From contig NC_049993.1 in NCBI RefSeq assembly GCF_000003815.2, positions 2,074,645 through 2,134,644 on the forward strand: a DNA stretch of 60,000 bases, read 5' to 3'. Positions within the stretch are counted from its first letter, which is position 1; the number at the start of each line of letters is the position of its first letter. The notes under the pieces are model-generated. The model was not told the DNA's origin. It did not search any database and saw only the letters and a program-made list of their open reading frames with translations. The stretch is from Branchiostoma floridae. Lineage: Eukaryota; Chordata; Leptocardii; Amphioxiformes; Branchiostomatidae. Positions 58,906 through 60,000 of this stretch are shown one piece after another. A program made the translations under genes and the position numbers.

Positions 58906-60000
58906 TGTTTTTGTGTGGTTGGGGCATCCCCCCAATATTTGCTTGGTTGTAAAAACAACCTTGGGTGTAGAACCATCATCTGGCCTGGGTCACCTTCAAT
59001 GTATCAGGTTACTTTGTATCAACAGTGTCTCCTGCCAGATGACGTACTACAAATTCTACCTAACCAATTTGGTAAGGTACAATTTGAGTTTGCTTCTTAA
59101 GTTAAGTCTTTGTGGTGTTTTGAGAGCTGTGTAGTACTGAGTTTAAAGTCCTGGTACAAGTTCTTTTACCCTGTTTGGCAATCAGCAGGAAGATACAACT
59201 TTCTGAAGTGAAGGAGAAATGTATAGAGCTTGAGTGTAAGAGAAAGGTATGTGCATGATTTTTCCTGTGTTTCTTGTTGTTTCTTTGGGGATGCCATTTT
59301 CGTATTGTATGCAGGTTGTATATTCGCTTGATTTTTTTGCCTGCTTAATCTATAGTACGGGAAGGGTTAAGTGGTAGAGGCTTTGTTCTGTTTTAAATTT
59401 GGTATCGTTTGTTGCATTTTATCACTGCAAAAATATGATGAAATTGTTTTCCCCCTCTAAGCAACTGCTCATTGATTTGGGGAAATGTTTGCTGGGTGTT
59501 CACTCTGACTGCAACAGCTTTCTGAACTTTTTAAAGTTGCCAGCAGCTTGCCATTTATGAATGGGATTGACAAGGACATTTTGAATAGCAAGTTCTGTTG
59601 TTAAATTTGGCTTAGGTACTTAGAAAATTAGGTTTTAGTTGGATGGGTTGAATAAAAATATCATACCACCCTGGGGACTAACTGTTGTTGCTGGATGGGG
59701 GCTACCACTATTCATATTGTCTATGGAATTACTGTAAAAATATAATTGGTCAAATTATGCAAATAACCTTCCAGTGTCAAATGATATAACACCCCAGAAA
59801 TAAATCTTTAATGAATACCATTGCCACACTAAGGAGATTTAGCAGCCCCATTATGTCAGTACATTGAAATAGGAAGATATTTTCTATTAGCACTGAATAT
59901 ATCATATGTGACAGAATAATTACATGGGCCATCTGAGACGAAAAAAAAGGTAGGAAAAGTCTTCTCAACAACTTCAAGGTACTGTGGTTGCTTACATGCT
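58906..60000. other. No recognised gene
   Basis: T-rich sequence with no supported exon up to the end of the window. Confidence 0.35.

Overview
This is a metazoan genomic window with short exons separated by introns, GT-AG splice sites, three runs of N, and dense non-autonomous transposons. The combination of C-type lectin (CTLD), EGF and 'GCWKD' domain exons with (C)n/(G)n-rich MITEs looks most like an invertebrate chordate, probably a lancelet (Branchiostoma). That assignment is an inference from gene style and repeat types; no database was searched.

Genes. The main content is a tandem array of related type II membrane C-type lectin receptor genes on the + strand. Copy 0 (2540-3216) is a two-exon CTLD fragment with no terminal exon. 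Gene 1 (10916-20414) encodes, in order, a cytoplasmic tail with a paired-tyrosine motif, a transmembrane exon, a Thr/Pro mucin-like stalk built of 7-residue repeats, EGF modules (one dead, one damaged), a GCWKD cysteine-rich domain, and a three-exon CTLD with EPN and WND calcium/sugar-binding motifs. Its chosen exons sum to 2172 nt (724 codons) with an open frame. Gene 2 (28463-41163) has the same plan but lacks intact EGF and GCWKD modules. Its tail exon is duplicated, and one copy also has an internal 87-bp duplication. Its exons sum to 1752 nt (584 codons), again closing in frame. A matching upstream block (about 9822-9946 and 26363-26502) looks like a shared promoter plus 5' UTR exon. A probable third type II membrane protein (52910 onward, + strand) has duplicated tail exons and a transmembrane exon; its ectodomain is not in the window. 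Weak evidence supports minus-strand exons of an unidentified gene at 46.6-49.3 kb.

Mobile elements. Much of the rest is transposon sequence: a TTAA-flanked piggyBac-type MITE family (at least four good copies plus diverged ones), a complete 3.76-kb CACTA-like element with 29-bp TIRs and a 3-bp duplication (34308-38065), a 468-bp hAT-like element, foldback MITEs, two tRNA-derived SINE insertions, and LINE 3' fragments. Several lie at or beside splice sites of the lectin genes. A second tier of structure is tandem repeats: interstitial TTAGGG, a 72-bp and a 121-bp array inside the CACTA-like element, a 105-168-bp array at 47.9-48.7 kb, a 154-bp array at 57.9-58.9 kb, and a (TAT)42 tract abutting a splice acceptor.

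How it fits together. The array appears to have grown by segmental duplication (about 2.3-8.6 kb matches 18.1-23.1 kb, including the 3' flank). The copies then diverged by loss, gain and fusion of phase-1 symmetric exons, so that they share a lectin head and a tyrosine-bearing tail but differ in the extracellular spacer and in the number of tail modules.
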